A stretch of DNA of 64,000 nucleotides from Juglans regia (GCF_001411555.2 NC_049916.1:11869945-11933944), one strand, 5' to 3'; counted from the first letter of the stretch, positions 12,515 through 24,065 are shown. Program-made: numbers and translations. Notes: generated from the sequence alone by a model not told the origin.

Positions 12515-13715
12515 GACAGAAGCAACATCCAACTAGAGAGAGAAGGTCTGACTTCTCTCTAAGAACCTCTACCATCCAAAACTAGCTTGGGGGGCTGAGG
12601 GGAGGAGCTAACGCTCCCACCCCCTCACCCCCTCCCTATTTTTTGCGTTCTTTAGTCTTGTTTATTTCTGTGTTCTATTAGGGCTAATAAAAGAGGAACA
12701 CTTTTGATGTCTCAGCATATTTTTTGGTTTTTCTTGTTTCGTTTCATTTTTGTTTTTGTTCCTCCTTCAAAAACCCACACAGGCCTTGACCCATCCTCTC
12801 AGCTATTCTCGCATGGAACTGCTAGTTTCAAGCTGCAAGGACCAGGAAGTCCGGACTGTGCCGTGGTGCTAGTGCGATAGTGTCGTGCGATGACAAGCGG
12901 TGCATTTTTGGGCAGTGCGATTGCGCAATGCGATTGTGGTGTCGTGCGGTGCATCTGTGCCGTGCGAAGGTGTGAGGATGCCGTGCTTTCATGTTTGTGC
13001 GATGGGGGGTCGGTGTGGCGGCAGTTCGTTCGATGGGTGGGCAAAGCCGGGGATGGGTGAGAGGGACGGTGGAGGAAGCTAAGTTTCGAAGCCCAGGTGG
13101 AGGGTGCCCTAGCTCGTGCGGATGGGCGGCGGAAGATCGGGGGAATGGAGGAAGAACATTGGGCACGAAGGAAAAAGAAAAGAAAAGGAAAAAAGAAAAT
13201 AGAAAATAGAAAAATTGCAGAAGGGTGGCGACAGTGAACATAGAGATGAAACCCTAAGGCTGTCTTTCACTTGCAATTGGGCTGATTTTTTTAGGCTGGG
13301 CCTTTTGTTCCTTTAGCCCATATGTAGTTTATTTAGAGTTGATGTGTAATTTTATTTCGTCTTTTGCATTTACTTTTTAGGATAATAAAAAAAAAATAGT
13401 GCCTTCGGACCTATGTCCGAATGGAGTAGTCCCCCTCCGCTTTGGCGGTGTTTTTGGTGGGGTTGGTGCACCTTAATCCGCGTTGTCTGGTTATGGTATT
13501 TTGTTATCCAGTTTTCTGTTAACTCTGTCATGGATAGAGTTACGCTATCTCTAAAGACCAATCTTTAGAGATCTGCCGTCTGGACTAGACCATGTTAGTC
13601 ACTTATGTGTGCTGAAGTTTCTAACATTTGTAATTGACTTATTTTTAAGTCAATATTGTAAGTCCTCTTTTATGAATGGAATTTAGTCTGATATTCTCAA
13701 AAAAAAAAAAAAAAA
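12515..13715 (+). mobile_element. retroposed LINE-derived insertion with poly(A) and TSD
   Basis: The insert is flanked by a 14-bp direct repeat GTTAGTAAGTAGTA (12501-12514 and 13716-13729; two further A bases are ambiguous with the tail) and ends in about 17 A, the signature of L1-type target-primed reverse transcription. The start has a CTCTCTCTAAGAACC-type leader like plant L1 5' UTRs, and the 3' end (TTTAGTCTGATATTCTC plus A-tail) resembles a LINE 3' UTR. No ORF2 or ORF1 lies between, so it is probably an internally deleted LINE mobilised in trans. A processed gene transcript is the alternative. Reading frames inside are low-complexity and not credible. Confidence 0.75.
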
Positions 13716-13995
13716 GTTAGTAAGTAGTAACTATCAACATCATAAATATAATTATAGTAAAATATTTTTTTAATGAGTTAGGTACATAATTCACATTAAT
13801 AATTCACTTAATTTTAATTTAGTAATTTAAATAATTTTTTTATTAATTTATTTGAAAAAATAATAAAATAATTAGGTCGGATCAACTGGACTAGACCTGG
13901 TCCAGGCGTTATGGATGTTCGGTCCGATATGGTCCAGGGAAAATGATGGCACTTCGGTCCATCACCGGACTGGACCGCACCGATTTACATCCCTA

Positions 13996-15310
13996 GGTTG
14001 TTAACTCGGTTTTTTTTATTTTTTAACAAAAGCTTAGATGTTTTTTTTTTTTTTTGAAGAAAACAAAAGTGTTGAAAAGCATTTTGTTTTAATCTAAAAT
14101 CCTATATTTTATAAAACTAAAAATGTATCAAAATGGAAAACTAAATTTATATAAAAAATAGCTAAAGCTATAAGCCTATAAACAAATCAGTAACTTTTTA
14201 ACTAAATGCATGTAAAAACAAAAATGAAAAAAAAATATTCATCAAGTAAAATGCATGCGACATATACGATGCAATCCACTACATATTACATTGTTTGAAC
14301 TAATTTGCTAAGAATATTACAAAGGACATATATTGTTTTAATCAAACTCCAATACACAACAAATTATCTACAAAAAACTAGAAAATTTTCCATCAAGGTA
14401 TTTCTCCCTAATTCTTGCAGCTTCAGCACGCCTCTTCTTTGCAGATAAAGGAACCATGAATTTTCATCAGCATATTTTCACCATCAACTTCCACGAGAAA
14501 ATTGTAAAATAAAATTTAAGAAGATTTTCCCAAAACTAAATATTATCCATTCATCACCAATGCAGCTATAAAATTACTGATTACAAAATAAATAGGAGTG
14601 TCAGATTTTGTCACCTGCATATAGAAAAGGGTGGAATCTGGATGGAGTTTGCTGATGAGTGCAGGAAAATGGACCGTCCACATTCTCAAGATTGAGATGC
14701 CAAACTTCAGCTTGAGATGAGATCATTATATCCAAGTTCTAGAGCACACACTTTGATGTGCAGAATACATTACTTATCATAGTTCACACTAAAAAAATTC
14801 ATGGGCCTAACTTATCTCATAAAACCGATTCTCCAAGAGAAGATTGCTCATTCTTTATAAACATGCACAAGACCTTGTCCACAGGCAATGTGTTATTATT
14901 CCTTGACACACACATTCAAGCTAGATTGTAAGAATTGTGATAATCAAATAAGACAAAAAAAAAAAGTGCAGGACTAAGAAACTCTACACAATGTTACACT
15001 GAATATAGAACAATTCCTAAAAATAAATTGGAAGAAAATACTTCTAATAACATATTATAAGGACATCATTTATAAGTCACACATTACAATTTTGTACGGC
15101 ATGACCTGGAAATCCTCCATACTAAAAAAAAATGAATTCATTATTCACACCAACATAACCATCATGCCTGGAGCCATCTCCCTTGCAGATTCCACACCAA
15201 CTCAAAATCAAACACCTAGGCATAATGTATTCACAATCCTATCCAGATTCCTATCATTAAATTTGAAGTAAGGAAAAAAAATCTAGAGATAATAATCTAT
15301 TGAGAAAGGA
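13996..15310. other. AT-rich unassigned DNA
   Basis: No LTR, terminal repeat or extended coding frame was recognised. Long A/T runs (for example 14041-14055) are frequent. The only protein-like stretch is the small minus-strand frame at 14368-14457, listed separately. This may be old intergenic or intronic host sequence. Confidence 0.4.
14368..14457 (-). other. possible terminal exon of a host gene, minus strand
   Basis: The minus-strand frame from ATG at 14457 to a stop at 14368-14370 reads MVPLSAKKRRAEAARIREKY and continues for nine residues. The basic, alanine-rich composition looks protein-like compared with the surrounding AT-rich DNA, and a possible splice acceptor (CTGCAAAG) lies inside. 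An in-frame TGA sits just upstream, so it would have to be a spliced last exon. No matching upstream exon was found. The product is not recognised, and chance is possible. Confidence 0.25.
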
Positions 15311-16130
15311 GAAGCTTATATGCTACAAGAGTTTTTGGACCACATAGGGGGTTGACTCAATCAAGCCACCCCACTACACCATAACAAACTGATAGGAACT
15401 AAAGTGGGCCTAGTCTTAAAGATATGTTGAAAGTTCCAGATGGGCCAAATACAAGTTCAAGGGCTTAAACGATGAAGATTATGCTTTGATTCATTTCATA
15501 AGCTATGGAAAGGGCAACAACATGACTTATAGGCTTTGGACACTTGAAGGCTTTCAACTTATTTAATTAATTTCAAGGACCTATTTTATTTGCTTAGAAT
15601 AATTGGGTTTATGCCTATGTAAGGGCATGTTGGGAAAGTTATTATTTTATTGAACTAGGGTTAGGGTTACTGTAGCCGAGTTACTGTAGCGCCATACTGT
15701 AGCCGCGGCATTGTTCACTCAGGGGTATTTTTGGAAGATGGGGTTTTTATTTTATCTAGGGTTTTAATTAGGTTTTGCTTTAAATACTCTTTGTAGCCTC
15801 ATTTTCAGAAGTTTATGAAGTTTATGAAATTTGATGAATTTATTCATTGTGAGTTGAGTTTTACTCCTCTTGTTCTTAATTGAACATTTGAACTTATCAA
15901 AGGTAAATCACAACCTTTGTGGCGCTCCTCCTTTGTAATCTGGGTTCTTGAGACGGGTTCTTCAACGGGTCTAGATTTTAATATAATCTAGGTTCTTGAA
16001 ACGAGTTCTCATCGGGTCTAGGTTCTCCATCCATTGACTTAATTTTGGCTTTCTTGGGGAGTTTTCAAATTGACTGTGGGTTCATGGGATTCCTTTCCCG
16101 CAGGTTCATATCACAAACCCTTTAACTTCA
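15311..16130 (+). mobile_element. probable solo LTR of an unidentified LTR retrotransposon
   Basis: The composition is LTR-like: a GTAGCC/TACTGTAGC cluster (15670-15705), a TATA-like TTTAAATACTC at about 15778 followed by a leader rich in TTTATGAA, then imperfect direct repeats of the type GGTTCTTGAGACGGGTTC at about 15945-16020. No partner LTR and no clear target duplication were found, so the edges are approximate. It lies just upstream of the copia insertion. Confidence 0.4.
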
Positions 16131-16189
16131 ACCACTAAATATCAACTTGGAATTTTTCTTGAAAATGGAGTGTCACTTTTCATGCAAAC

Positions 16190-16382
16190 TATTACATTTT
16201 ATAATAACTTGTATAAAGTTTTATTGTAATATGTTATTTTATTCTGTCCTTAGATGTAATTACACTCATTTTACTCATTTTTACTTTAGTCTTTGTAGTA
16301 TAAATACCTTGTATTATTCTACAATACTCATTGATTTTGGAATATACACAGAAGCATTTTTCCATGTGTTTTACATTTAATA
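16190..16382 (+). repeat. copia 5' LTR
   Basis: 193 bp, starting TATTACATTTTATAATAAC and ending TTTACATTTAATA. It contains a TATA-like TATAAATACC at about 16299. It matches 21399-21591 base for base apart from six substitutions. Confidence 0.93.
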
Positions 16383-16394
16383 TGGTATCAGAAG
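16383..16394 (+). other. copia primer-binding site
   Basis: TGGTATCAGAAG directly abuts the 5' LTR and matches the complement of the plant initiator-methionine tRNA 3' end (TGGTATCAGA core). Confidence 0.85.
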
Positions 16395-16457
16395 TATTCT
16401 AGAAGTCTCTTCCGCGTGCTTTCTTTCCCGACCTTCCCCTTTCTCCTTCCTCCTCTC

Positions 16458-17072
16458 ATGGCTCCGAAATCTTCCATGGAAGAAACATCCAGTCCTTTCT
16501 GCCTTCATCCAGGAGACAGTCCTGGTACTGTTCTTGTTACGCAATCTTTGAATGGTGATAACTATCACTCGTGGTGTCGATCGATGCACATGGCGCTCTC
16601 TGCGAAGAACAAGTTAGGTTTCGTCGACGGATCCATTCTCACACCTTCAGATCCTGCCAATACAACGCTTCCTTCTTGGTTGTGCTGTAATAATATGGTA
16701 ATCTCATGGATTCTCAACTCTGTTTCATCTGAGATTTCTGCTAGTATTCTCTACATTAATACGACACTTGAGATCTGGATTGATCTCAAGGAATGATTCT
16801 CTCAGAAGAATGGGCCCCATATTTTTCAATAACAAAAGTCGATTTCGACTCTTTCTCAAGGCCAATTGATTGTTAGTGCCTATTTTACTAAGCTGAAAGG
16901 TCTTTGGGATGAATTAATCATTTACAAACAAATTCCGGTTTGTTCTTGTGGAGCTGTGCATAAACTTAATTCCCATGTTCAACAAGAGCGCATACTTCAA
17001 TTTCTTGTTGGTTTGAATGAGTCCTATACATCTATTAGGGCTCAGATCCTCTTAATGGATGGATCCTCTGCC
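16458..17072 (+). pseudogene. copia gag, N-terminal part
   Basis: The likely start is ATG at 16458 (MAPKSSMEETSSPFCLHPGD). The copia gag core follows: LNGDNYHSWCRSMHMALSAK, KLGFVDGSI, then after a stop near 16795 [19 protein letters not shown] and [20 protein letters not shown]. The protein would normally continue from ILLMD into a PLP...NKVFSLV linker. Here it runs directly, in frame, into plastid rpoB at about 17073. The gag stop and the foreign insert both disable it. Confidence 0.85.
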
Positions 17073-17600
17073 TTAACAGAAGAACTTTATAAGTTTCCAA
17101 AAATTGAAGATACAAATCAAGAAATTGAATTTCAATTATTTGTGGAAACATATCAATTGGTAGAACCATTGATAAAAGAAAGAGATGATGTATATGAATC
17201 GCTCACATATTCTTGTGAATTATATGTATCTGCAGGATTAATTTGGAAAAATAGTAGAGATATGCATGAACAAAAACTTTTTATTGGAAACATTCCTCTA
17301 ATGAATTCCTTGGGAACTTCTATAGTAAATGGAATATACAGAATTGTGATCAACCAAATATTGCAAACCCCGGTATATATTATCGGTCAGAATTGGACAA
17401 TAACGAAATTTTTGTTTATACCAGCACCATAATATCAAATTGGGGGGGAAGATTAGAATTAGAAATTGATAGAAAAGCAAGGATATGGGCTCGTGTGAGT
17501 AGGAAACAAAAAATATCTATTCTAGTTCTATCATCAGCTATGGGTTCGCATCAAAGAGAAATTCTAGAGAATGTTTGCTACCCTGAAATTTTTTTTGTCT
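17073..17600 (+). pseudogene. rpoB: plastid rpoB fragment inserted in copia gag (NUPT)
   Basis: The frame reads [75 protein letters not shown] and, after a 1-bp deletion near 17370, [20 protein letters not shown] and [13 protein letters not shown]. This is the N-terminal part of the plastid-encoded RNA polymerase beta subunit, about 175 codons. It normally transcribes plastid genes; here it is a nuclear copy with one frameshift and several substitutions. The left junction keeps the gag frame, so a gag-RpoB fusion frame runs from 16866 to 17432. Gag resumes near 17601 with NKVFSLVLQEEQ. Left and right edges are uncertain by a few bases. Confidence 0.92.
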
Positions 17601-18060
17601 CCTCTTAACAAGGTTTTTAGCCTTGTTTTACAAGAGGAACAATAATGTACGATTTCTATATCTCCTGCATCTTCACATGACAATCATGCTTTTACTGTGA
17701 AGTATGATACTAATCGATCTATGAAGCCTATGTTCAAGAAAGAGCGTCCTGTGTGCAAACATTCTGGCCTTGTTGGTCATGTCATTGAGAAGTGCTTCAA
17801 GCTTCACGGCTTTCCTCCTGGATACAAATTCAAGCCACGGCCGCAATCCATGGTTAATCAAGTTGTCTCTGACAACACCTCTTTGGCTGCATCGCCATTT
17901 TCATTAACTGAGTCTCAATATCAGCAGTTACTGGCTATGCTTCAACCATCTGATCCTGTTACCTCCTATGTCAATCCACCATACACTACTAATGCAGTTT
18001 CTTTTGTTTCAATTGTTGGTATAGATTTTTCTCATATTCCATCTATTTTGTCTTCCAATT
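17601..18060 (+). pseudogene. copia gag C-terminal part with zinc-knuckle remnant
   Basis: Gag continues after the plastid insert with NKVFSLVLQEEQ, a stop near 17644, then YDTNRSMKPMFKKERPVCKH. A zinc knuckle follows (CKHSGLVGHVIEKC, with the second cysteine changed to serine), then FKLHGFPPGYK, the usual copia sequence after the knuckle. The frame 17697-18935 is open from here into protease and integrase. The nucleic-acid-binding knuckle is damaged. Confidence 0.8.
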
Positions 18061-21000
18061 GTGTTTTACCTACTAATCTTGGTTTGTCTTCTTGGATTCT
18101 TGATTCGGGAGCCACAGATCATATGGTTCCATCAACATCCTTTTTTTCTTCCTTCATACCAATCATTAACACAACTGTCAAGCTTCCAAATGGCCAAAGT
18201 GTATCTGTTTCACATATTGGCACTATTCACATTTCTAAGGATTTGATACTTAGAGATGTTCTTTGCATTCCAGCTTTCTCATTCAAATTAATTTTTGTTA
18301 GCAAGTTAACCTTGAATCTAACTTGCTGGTTGTCTTTTGTTTATGATTTTTTCTTTATACAGGACCTGAATCAATGGAAGCTGATTGGAGTGTGTAGGCA
18401 CAAGGGAGGGCTCTACTTTATGCAGCAATCAGGCTCTTCTACTAATGATTTACTTCAAACTCATTCTTTACTTGTAATAGCATCCAATTTAGCTAAACAG
18501 TTGTTTGTTTGTTCCAAATCCTCAAAACATGCCTTGCTTGAACTTTGGCGTAATAGGTTAGGTCATCCCTCTGTTTCTAGGATGAAATTTTTACATAAAC
18601 TTGTGCCTGATATACTAGATACTAACGCTCCATGTCTTGTTTGTCCTCTGGCCAAACAAAAAAAATTATCATTTCCTCATAATTCTCAGATGTCTGCATT
18701 TCCATTTGATTTGGTTCACTGTGATGTATTGGGACCCTTTTCTACCCCCACTGTTGAAGGTCATAAATTGTTTTTGACAATTGTTGATGATTGTACATGG
18801 GCAACATGGATTTACCTATTAAAATGCAAGTCTAAAGCTTCTTCTCTTATTCCTCAATTTTTTAAACTTGTCAAAACACAATTCCATAAAAAATTAAGAA
18901 AATTCGTACGGATCATGGTACTGAATTTTCCTTAACATCTTTCCTTCAATCTAAAGGTTATCCATCATTTTAGTTGTGTTGAAACTCCTCAACAGAATTC
19001 TGATGTTGAGCGTAAACATCAACACCTTTTAAACACTGCTCGAGCCTTAAAGTTTCAGTCCAATTTACCTATTCATTTCTGGGGTGATGCCACTCTTACA
19101 ACCACTCATCTTATAAATAGATTACCTACCCCTTTGTTGGGAAATAAATCACCTTGTGAACTACTTTTTCCGTCACCTCCCACTTATGATCATCTTAGAA
19201 CCTTTGGATGTCTTTGTTTTGCATCTTCTCTACTTAGATCAAGATCTAAGTTTGACCTTAGAGCCTGATAGTGCATACTTCTTGGTTATCCTTTTGGTAT
19301 TAAGGGTTACAAATTGTTGGATCTTACTACAAATAATACCTTTGTGTCAAGACATGTTATATTTCATGAGCATGTGTTTCCTTTTAAATCTCCTTTTCCT
19401 TTTGTTCTACCTTCAACCATCAACCTTTGAACATTATAATATGCCTTCAACTGTATCTTCACTTCCTACTGAGATTTTTTTTTTCACCAAATACAGCTTC
19501 TCCCAATACCTCTCAAAACCATACAGATACTGAACCACAACCCTCTTCATCCACACAAATTCATTCAGTTTCAGATTCATTCAAAGAGTCTGAAACAACC
19601 CTTGAAACAGAATCTGAAACAGCCCCTGTACCAAAATCTAAAACAGTTTCTCTTCCAATTCGTAAATCATCCAGAGATAGAGAAGCTCCTGGTTATTTGC
19701 AGCATTACTATTGCAACTCTCTTACTACACACTCTACATCAAATTCCACAGGTTTTGTCCCTATACCAGCAGCTATTCCATATGATCTTAATCATTTTCT
19801 TTCTTATCATCGACTATCCCCTAAACATAAATCATTTGCTTTAGCTATCACTGCTGATAGAGCCTGAGTTTTATTTTCAAGCAGTCAAGCACTCTCATTG
19901 GAGAGATGCTATGGCTACCGAGATTCTAGCCTTAGAGAATAATAATACTTGAACTGTTACCTCTTTGCCTATTGGACAAAAACCCATTGGATGTAATTGG
20001 GTTTATAAAATCAAATATAGAGCTGATGGTTCTATTGAGCATTACAAAGCTCACTTGGTTGCTAAAAGGTATACCCAATGTGAAGGATTAGATTATTTTG
20101 AAACTTTTTCCCTTGTGGCAAAAATGGTTACTATTCGTACACTTCTTGCCATAGCTGCTGTTCAGAATTGGTCTTTGGTTCAACTTGATGTGAATAATGC
20201 TTTCTTACATGGAGATTTAGTTTAGGAAGTTTATATGACACTTCCTCCTGGTTTTCGTACTAAGGGGGAGTCTAAAGGGCGCAAATTAAACAAATCCCTC
20301 TATGGTCTGAAACAAGCATCCCGTCAATGGTTTTCCAAGTTTTCTAATACTCTTCTTGAACTTGGTTTTAATCAGTCTAAAGCTGATTATTCCTTGTTTA
20401 TCCGTTCCAATGGTGCTTCTTTCATTGCACTTCTTGTGTACGTTGATGATATCTTAATTGCAAGTAATGATTCACATGTTGTTGATGATTTGAAACTGTT
20501 GCTTGACACTAAATTTAAGCTGAAAGATCTGGGTCAGCTTAAGTACTTTCTTGGTTTGGAAGTTACAAGATCTCCTAAAGGCATTTCCCTATGCCAACGT
20601 AAGTATGCACTTGAGATATTAGAAGATGCTAGATTTCTTGGTGCTAAACCAGCAGCTTTTCCTATGGAACAAAATTTGAAACTTAGTAAAGACAGTGGTA
20701 TTCTATTGGCTGATCCTACTGTTTTTAGAAGATTAATTGGTAGATTGTTCTATCTTACCATCATACGGCCAGATCTCACCTTCTTTGTTCATCGGCTCAG
20801 TCAGTATATGGATAAGCCTCGTGAACCTCACAGGCTACCTATCGTATTCTATAGTATGTCAAGTCCACTCCAGGACATGTATTATTTTTTTCAACTAACT
20901 CTTCTTTTCAAATCAAAGCTTTTACAGATTCAAATTGGGCTTCATGCCCTGATACTCGCAGATCTACTACGGGCTACTGTGTCTTTCTTGGAGATTCCTT

Positions 21001-21391
21001 GGTGTCCTGGAAATCTAAGAAACAACAAACTATTTCTCGTTCATCTGCAAAGGCGGAATATCTTTTGATGGCCACTACAACTTGTGAAATTGTTTGGCTT
21101 CTTTCCTTATTCTCAGATTTTAGAGTTTCTCATTCTAATAGTGCTCATTTGTTTTGTGATAACACGGTTGCACTTCATATTGCTGCTAACCCTGTCTTTC
21201 ACGAGCGCATAAAGCATATTGAGCTTCATTGCCATTTTGTAAGTGACAAGCTTCAAGCTGGGATTCTTAAGACATTTCATGTTGGTTCTCAACATCAACT
21301 TGCTGATGTACTTACTAAAGCTTTGGGCAATCATCAATTCTCTACATTGATAGCCAAGATGGGAGTTCATTCCATTTACTCTCAATCTTGA
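18061..21391 (+). pseudogene. copia pol pseudogene (PR-IN-RT-RH)
   Basis: Protease: WILDSGATDHMVPS at about 18094. Integrase: pre-integrase RLGHPSVSRMKFLH ... CLVC at about 18555-18645, then core FDLVHCDVLGPFSTP and FLTIVDDCTWATWIYLL; a frameshift near 18890 interrupts the catalytic core. [22 protein letters not shown] at about 19998, [12 protein letters not shown], an amber codon at 20223, then [17 protein letters not shown] and the catalytic [14 protein letters not shown] at about 20430. RNase [35 protein letters not shown] and DVLTKAL up to the stop before the 3' LTR. Several stops and frameshifts; inactive. Confidence 0.87.
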
Positions 21392-21398
21392 GGGAGAG

Positions 21399-21591
21399 TA
21401 TTACAATTTATAATAACCTGTATAAAGTTGTATTGTAATATGTTATTTTATTCCGTCCTTAGATGTAATTACACTCATTTTACTCATTTTTACTTTAGTC
21501 TTTGTAGTATAAATACCTTGTATTATTCTACAATACTCATTGATTTCGGAATATACACAGAAGTATTTTTCCATGTGTTTTACATTTAATA
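21399..21591 (+). repeat. copia 3' LTR
   Basis: 193 bp, starting TATTACAATTTATAATAACC and ending TTTACATTTAATA, followed by the CAAAC duplication. It pairs with 16190-16382. Confidence 0.93.
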
Positions 21592-21596
21592 CAAAC

Positions 21597-22406
21597 TATA
21601 GGTTATTTTTGTGAAGGAAAAATGCAAAATTAATTCTTGAATTTTGCACGATTATCTTTTCATGCAAAGCCTAAGTTTCAAGCTATTGAAAAGTGCAAAA
21701 AAAAAATCAGTTTTAACAGTTTAAAATACCAATGCAAAATGTAATTGAGGCAGATGAAATTAATACATCAAAAGCTCCAAGAAAACTTACAGCAAACAAA
21801 TCCAGGTAATTGCATACACAACAAGCAATACCATGAAATACCAATCATCCAAGACTCAATCCAACTAAGCAGAGGATATAATCAACAACAAGAAGACTCA
21901 ATCTATCGAGTCATTGAATCACTGTATCAGTAATATTTTGTCTATTAAACAACCAGAAGCTGCTTTAGATCACAAACCACCAGATGAACATATGGCATAT
22001 AGCAATCAAACTACACTTACTTAACACTAACTCTCATATAAACCAGAAGCAATAATAATAAAGATTAGTCATAGAAACCCATCAGAAATTTGGGAATCAT
22101 TTGTGACATTCACTCAATGTAAAAATGTCAAAATAATAGGCATGCTCAAATCATGATGAGGTGAATAAACTCAACCATAAAGACCCATAAACGGAATCAA
22201 ACGATACATGGTAAAAGCTTAACGTCCCCATGAGTTATAAAATCTCAACAGTGTCAACACAAAGTGAGAGACAGAGAAAAACTAACTTCGATCGGCCAAG
22301 AGGATGATGACAACAGAGTGACCTGATGAAGACGATGACGGGATGTGATGAAGACGACAGGGCGATGGTGTGAAATTTCAATCAATAGAGGAGGCTAGGG
22401 TTTCAA

Positions 22407-22410
<4 letters not shown>
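21597..22410. other. unassigned DNA, possibly a 5' region of a minus-strand gene
   Basis: No coding frame was accepted. Read on the minus strand, about 22240-22410 looks like a transcribed leader: AAACCCTAGCCTCC next to a CT-rich microsatellite, then pyrimidine-rich DNA. If so, the gene runs leftwards and the copia element sits inside it. This is only suggestive. Confidence 0.3.

Positions 22411-22464
<54 letters not shown>
22411..22464. repeat. (AG)27 microsatellite
   Basis: Uninterrupted AG dinucleotides over 54 bases. Confidence 0.97.
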
Positions 22465-22465
<1 letters not shown>

Positions 22466-22763
22466 CACAATTGCAAAGAGAACCTAGAGGAAGATATCAA
22501 TATGAGAGTGATAACCTAACAATTTGTTTTGCTCATCAAAATGACATCGTTTTGATACGGGTGGTATGTTTTTAAAAAACTCGAGTATCGAGATTAATTA
22601 TGTGGTACCCAGTCTGAATTTCTTCTAGGCCAAAACCCCGTAACAAGAATCTGGTTATTCGAGTTCTGGACCAAGCCAGAAAAGAAAAAACGCGGCCCAA
22701 ATGAACAATCCTATGATGAGCCTTGCTTGATTGATGGTAAGGGTTTCACAAAGTAGATATTTA

Positions 22764-22970
22764 GGCTCTGTTTGGATAGTGAGTGAAATTGCTTCATCTC
22801 ATCCCATCTCATCATTACAATTTTTTCAAATTCTCGCACAAAATATAATAAACCATTCATTAAATCTCAAAGCAATAATAATATTAAAAAATAATATTCT
22901 AACAATATTTTATTCAATTTTTAACTTTCATCTCAGCTCATCTTATCTCAACTTACTATCAAACGGCACC
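22764..22970. mobile_element. Tourist-like MITE, family A, copy 1
   Basis: 207 bp, flanked by TTA on both sides (22761-22763 and 22971-22973). Left end GGCTCTGTTTGGATAGT; right end complements to GGTGCCGTTTGATAGT. The TTA duplication and GG...TGTTTGG ends fit PIF/Harbinger-derived Tourist elements. The internal segment with ATAATATTCTAACAATATTT is the inverse of the one at 60440-60653, so both belong to one family. Confidence 0.85.
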
Positions 22971-23199
22971 TTAATCCAAATCTGATCTACATGAGTTTGG
23001 TACGCTAGGATTAATTTCAGCATAGATGTTGTGAAATAGTGATTCCTTGCCACGTCTTGGTAGAGGACTCATAGCATCTGAAATTCCATTTGGCGATCAG
23101 ATGATCATATTTTTAGGAGAGGGGTATCATCTTTCCATTTGCTGAGTTCACAGGTAATTGCCATGGATTTGAAAACTGGAAATTGAATTGTCGTATCCC

Positions 23200-24065
23200 T
23201 TGTTGATTCTTTCACCATCTTTTCTTTCCCTTTTGAGGAGTAAATATGTTCTTTTTATTGCTGATGGATGGGAGTTCCTTTCAAAGGGATGAAATTTTGT
23301 TGTTCGGCTAAAAATCCAAAGGTTTGTTGGGATAGAAATAGATTTGAATGGGGAGGGCTTGAGTTGGTATTATTGGCTCGCAGCCAAGGGCTAAATGGGA
23401 GTTGTGTTCGAAGGGATTCAAGAAATCTACAGTAAGTTTGTGAATGTCCTAACCTTCCACATGCATTAGAAAAGTCAAACAATCTTTCATATTTAAAAGA
23501 GATCCAAGTATCAATGTTGAAGACATCTCTGGGAAGAGAAGAAAACCTTGTTTCAATGGATTTGTAATGTCAATTTCAACCATGATTCTTATGAATTTTT
23601 TGCATGCAATCCCGAATTGAGCATCTTCTTCTACCTCCAGCAGGTTTCCCAGTACCTTTCCAATACATGTAGCATTTTCTAGAGTCATATGATCTACGGG
23701 TAGACCATGAATTTGTACAAAGAAAGTAGAGTGGTTCAGCCGTATCTCTTTCAATGTGGATCCTGGTGGCCATGGTTTGAGTATAAGAAGTTGACCTTTC
23801 CATGGTGCTTGATTTAGCACTTTTTTTTTATCTTGTGGAGGTTGAAAAGTAAACAAAAACAAATTCGCCTACAAATCCTCTATTATAAATTTTGATAGGA
23901 AGTGCCACGCTAACTAGCATGTATGGCTAACTTATTTAGAGGTCTTGCAGCAACTAACCGATCCACCAAAGCAAGCTCTAAGGCTTGTTTTGCTTTTTCA
24001 GCCGCAGGTTTGAGCTTGAGATCCTGCCATGAGAGGGCTTCCATTCAAGTGATCAAAGAATCCAT
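23200..24065 (-). pseudogene. LINE ORF1-like (DUF4283/zinc-knuckle) pseudogene
   Basis: Read on the minus strand, the frame opens near 24044 (MEALSWQDLKLKPAAEKAKQ), continues after a stop with FFVQIHGLPVDHMTLENATC and IGKVLGNLLEVEED, then a KKFIRIMVEIDITNPLKQGF strand. After a frameshift near 23500 comes ERLFDFSNACGRLGHSQTYC, a zinc-knuckle remnant with one cysteine lost. This is the RNA-binding ORF1 architecture of plant L1 LINEs, also found in domesticated DUF4283 genes. Frameshifts and an early stop show it is dead. No matching ORF2 lies adjacent in the same orientation. Confidence 0.72.

Larger units (their letters stand above)
11811..13995. mobile_element. hAT-like non-autonomous element with GGTCCGG-type ends
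   Basis: The left end reads TAGGGTTGTAGGTAATTCTG and the right end, complemented, reads TAGGGATGTAAATCGGTGCG. Inside both ends are matching GGACCGG/CCGGACC clusters (11870-11905 and 13880-13980) and AT-rich arms. This is the pattern of a foldback-like hAT derivative. The target duplication is not clear (GGTTCTGG versus GGTTGTTA). About 1.2 kb is a later retroposon (12515-13715). No transposase is present. Confidence 0.55.
16190..21591 (+). mobile_element. Ty1/copia retrotransposon with TSD, carrying plastid DNA
   Basis: The two 193-bp LTRs begin TATTA and end TAATA and are flanked by the 5-bp duplication CAAAC (16185-16189 and 21592-21596). A primer-binding site directly follows the 5' LTR, and a GAGGGAGAG purine tract precedes the 3' LTR. 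Domain order is gag, protease, integrase, RT, RNase H, which defines copia. The LTRs differ at six positions by eye count (about 3%), a fairly recent insertion. Size and short LTRs suit the Ale/Retrofit group. Stops in gag, integrase and RT make it defective. Confidence 0.92.

Noticed and set aside
12799..13241. Overlapping frames on both strands within the retroposed LINE derivative
   Set aside because: Low-complexity TGCG/CGCA-rich DNA gives open frames by composition. No protein family is recognisable.
16866..17432. Apparent 188-codon unique gene
   Set aside because: It is copia gag running in frame into plastid rpoB, not a separate gene.
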